NCBI GenBank assembly: GCA_002788555.1
Contig: PFRL01000022.1
Location: forward strand, 1 to 7,226
From: Parcubacteria group bacterium CG_4_9_14_0_2_um_filter_35_11
GTDB taxonomy: Bacteria > Patescibacteriota > Minisyncoccia > Minisyncoccales > GCA-002788555
Direction: 5' to 3'
Length of the DNA stretch: 7,226 nt
Shown: piece by piece, positions 6,171 through 7,226 of the stretch
Layout of the letters: each line of letters begins with the position of its first letter
Position numbering within the stretch: position 1 is the stretch's first letter
Position numbers and translations under genes: made by a program
Notes under the pieces: model-generated
Told to the model about the DNA's origin: nothing
The model's input: only the letters and a program-made list of their open reading frames with translations
Database searches by the model: none

Positions 6171-6918
6171 TTTTTATTATTTTCACCCAACGATATTTTC
6201 CAAATTGGTCTTTGCCAAAAGTGAACTTGGGGTATTCGTATCTTCTTAAAAGATTCTCAATATACTTTTTTTGTTGGGTATCTATCTCAAGATAAATTAT
6301 ACCATTTTCTTTTAAAAAATTCTTTGCTTTACTTAAAAATTTCTCAATATAAAATAATCCTCCTTTTTTACCATACCAAGCTGTCTTTGGTTCATATTTT
6401 TTTACCGAGAGTTGAACTTCGCCCAATCTTTCTTTTGCCACATAGGGAGGGTTCGCTAAAATTAAATCATATTTTCCTTTAATGCCGGAGAAAATATCAG
6501 TTTGAATAATTTTGACCCTTTTTAGCGAAATTTTATTAAGCTTAAGATTTATTTTTATCTGCTGTAAAGCTTTTTTATCTATATCGCCAAAATCAACCCT
6601 TCGACAAAACTCAGGGCAATCTTTTAGAATGGCAATGCCAATAAAACCAGTGCCAGAAAAAAGGTCAAAAACTAGCAATCCCCCGACCCCCACTCCAGAC
6701 ACCTTCGGTTTCTGGCGCTCTTTTTCCGCCATAGGCGGGAGCTGTTTTTCCAACACGGGGGATTGTAAAGCTTGCTGTTTATTGTTGGTTGTAAGTCGTC
6801 TGTTGTTAGTTGTCTGTTTAATTTCCTTTATTACTTTTTTTACCCAGAATTTTGTTTCGGCTCTTGGCAAGACATAAAATTGGGAGAGATTGATTTTGAT
6901 ATTTAAAAATTTTTCCAT
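6163..6918 (-). CDS. prmC: PrmC/HemK-like release factor glutamine N5-methyltransferase, short N-terminus and repeat-derived insertions
   Basis: PrmC methylates the Gln of the GGQ motif in peptide release factors, using S-adenosylmethionine. Counted from the ATG at 6918 (251 residues), the protein has LPRAET (17-22; family PRPETE), the SAM-binding DLFSGTG (85-91), an acidic GDID after the second strand, catalytic NPPY (156-159), then YEPKTAWYG, GGLFYIEKFL and IIYLEID, all in PrmC order. Two things are odd. The usual N-terminal helical domain of about 75 residues is absent, with only 16 residues before LPRAET. About 47 residues (34-80) between the first helix and the SAM motif are low-complexity (TTNN repeats, then Pro/Gly-rich) and coincide with DNA repeats. 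A TTG at 6927 would add three residues; ATG is preferred, though neither has a Shine-Dalgarno. It follows rlmN closely, fitting a translation-related pair. It could be a related N-methyltransferase rather than true PrmC. Confidence 0.8.
   Translation of the reverse strand: MEKFLNIKINLSQFYVLPRAETKFWVKKVIKEIKQTTNNRRLTTNNKQQALQSPVLEKQLPPMAEKERQKPKVSGVGVGGLLVFDLFSGTGFIGIAILKDCPEFCRRVDFGDIDKKALQQIKINLKLNKISLKRVKIIQTDIFSGIKGKYDLILANPPYVAKERLGEVQLSVKKYEPKTAWYGKKGGLFYIEKFLSKAKNFLKENGIIYLEIDTQQKKYIENLLRRYEYPKFTFGKDQFGKYRWVKIIKTP
6597..6616. repeat. CCCTTCGAC...CTCAGGG dispersed-repeat motif inside the prmC-like gene
   Basis: The plus strand reads CCCTTCGACAAAACTCAGGG, with CCCT/AGGG ends. From memory, very similar sequences (CCCTTCGACTTCGCTCAGGG and variants) are common dispersed repeats in candidate-phyla and other environmental bacterial genomes. 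On the minus strand it encodes about CPEFCRR (residues 101-107 from the ATG), in the loop between the helix after the SAM motif and the second strand, where PrmC normally has a short variable loop. Confidence 0.5.
6676..6765. repeat. 90-base GC-rich element with inverted ends inside the prmC-like gene
   Basis: The ends are perfect 10-base inverted repeats, CAATCCCCCG (6676-6685) and CGGGGGATTG (6756-6765). Inside are two further hairpins: CCAGA...TCTGG (6695-6715, with an inner ACC/GGT) and TTCCGCC-ATA-GGCGGGA (6724-6740, one G-T pair). The block is GC-rich compared with its surroundings and encodes a Pro/Gly/Lys-rich segment not expected in PrmC. Confidence 0.65.
6772..6820. repeat. TTGTTGGTTG-type degenerate direct repeats inside the prmC-like gene
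   Basis: Two adjacent units, TTGTTGGTTGTAAGTCGTCTG (6782-6802, shown here only as a motif) and TTGTTAGTTGTCTG (6803-6816), are imperfect direct repeats, with the second lacking seven bases. On the minus strand they give the peptide TTNNRRLTTNN. They directly adjoin the 90-base element, so the two may form one composite insertion. Confidence 0.5.
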
Positions 6919-6931
6919 CTTGGGCAAAAAT

Positions 6932-7226
6932 TTAACTCTGCTTTCCAGATTTAGTTGCTAATTGACCACAGGCCGCTTTGATGTCTTTACCAAAGCGATA
7001 GCGCTGGGTGACTGGAATTCCGGCTTTTTCTAAAACCTCTTTAAATTTTTTAATTTTATCACCCGAGGAAGCATGAAAAATTCCGGTAGGATTGTAAGAG
7101 ATGAGATTAACAAAGTAGAGAGGTTTTTTCATCAGTTTTGCTAACTCTTTAGCCTCACTCGGAGAGTCATTTAAATTATCTATCATAATATATTCAAACA
7201 TCACTTTACGCCGTGTTATTTTAATG
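6932..7226 (-). CDS. rlmN: RlmN, 23S rRNA (adenine2503-C2)/tRNA A37 methyltransferase, C-terminal end only
   Basis: The frame is open to the right edge of the window, so the 5' part of the gene is missing. The visible ~97 residues match the C-terminus of this radical-SAM methyltransferase: RRKVMFEYIMIDNLNDS (family RVTFEYVLLDGVNDS), VNLISYNP, a helix with KIKKFKEVLEKAGIPVT, and RFGKDIKAACGQLA. The Cys in ACGQL corresponds to the conserved C-terminal Cys that carries the methyl-transfer intermediate (Cys355 in E. coli). The radical-SAM CxxxCxxC motif must lie beyond the edge. A GTG at 7202-7204 and an ATG at 7199-7201 are internal codons, not starts, because the family match continues upstream of them. 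The stop is 13 bases before the ATG of the prmC-like gene. Confidence 0.9.
   Translation of the reverse strand, partial: IKITRRKVMFEYIMIDNLNDSPSEAKELAKLMKKPLYFVNLISYNPTGIFHASSGDKIKKFKEVLEKAGIPVTQRYRFGKDIKAACGQLATKSGKQS

Noticed and set aside
6512..6877. Plus-strand 121-residue open frame opposite the prmC-like gene
   Set aside because: It spans the repeat block and is antisense to DLFSGTG; it is a product of the low-complexity repeats.

Overview
The window is a compact, AT-rich piece of bacterial chromosome in which every supported gene lies on the minus strand. It reads, in transcription order, from the right edge to the left. The proteins are rich in Lys and Ile, genes abut or overlap, Shine-Dalgarno sequences are weak or absent, and small palindromic elements are scattered through and between genes. 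This suggests a small-genome candidate-phyla-radiation bacterium (Patescibacteria, Parcubacteria/Microgenomates-like); that is an inference from style, not a phylogenetic result. TGA acts as a normal stop (MBL gene, prmC-like gene), so the Gracilibacteria-type code in which TGA is Gly is not used.

Right part (7226 to 6163): the C-terminal end of rlmN (23S rRNA/tRNA adenine methyltransferase), then a prmC/hemK-like release-factor glutamine methyltransferase. The latter lacks the usual N-terminal domain, and its reading frame holds three stretches that look like inserted dispersed repeats. Its last two codons and stop lie inside a palindrome. An 89-base intergenic gap (6074-6162) is filled mostly by two related hairpins.

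Middle part (6073 to 2149): a membrane-anchored PEBP/YbhB-like protein, a large MgtA-like P-type ATPase with GEGIND where GDGIND is expected, and a 220-residue HD-domain hydrolase one base downstream. A strong intrinsic terminator closes this block, and the HD stop codon is inside its stem. A second hairpin followed by a TATAAT box lies over the first codons of the ATPase reading frame and leaves its true start in doubt.

Left part (2108 to 1): a likely four-gene operon with very tight joins. It contains an ATP-cone plus PD-(D/E)XK nuclease-like protein, a glyoxalase-II-like metallo-beta-lactamase-fold hydrolase, an isopentenyl-diphosphate-isomerase-like Nudix protein whose catalytic Cys position is Ala, and the N-terminus of a YdcF/DUF218 membrane protein cut by the window edge. 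The MBL gene carries an in-frame, GC-rich, Arg-coding palindrome in a surface loop. It resembles the two hairpins near prmC in its CCCCGT...ACGGGG ends.

The genes do not form one pathway. They look like ordinary housekeeping and accessory functions: translation modification, ion transport, nucleotide or metabolite hydrolysis, and a possible nucleotide-sensing nuclease. The most distinctive signal is the family of short palindromic elements that has entered coding sequence in frame, comparable in behaviour to the Rickettsia palindromic elements. There is no gene-free stretch longer than 300 bases, and no tRNA, rRNA or CRISPR array was seen.
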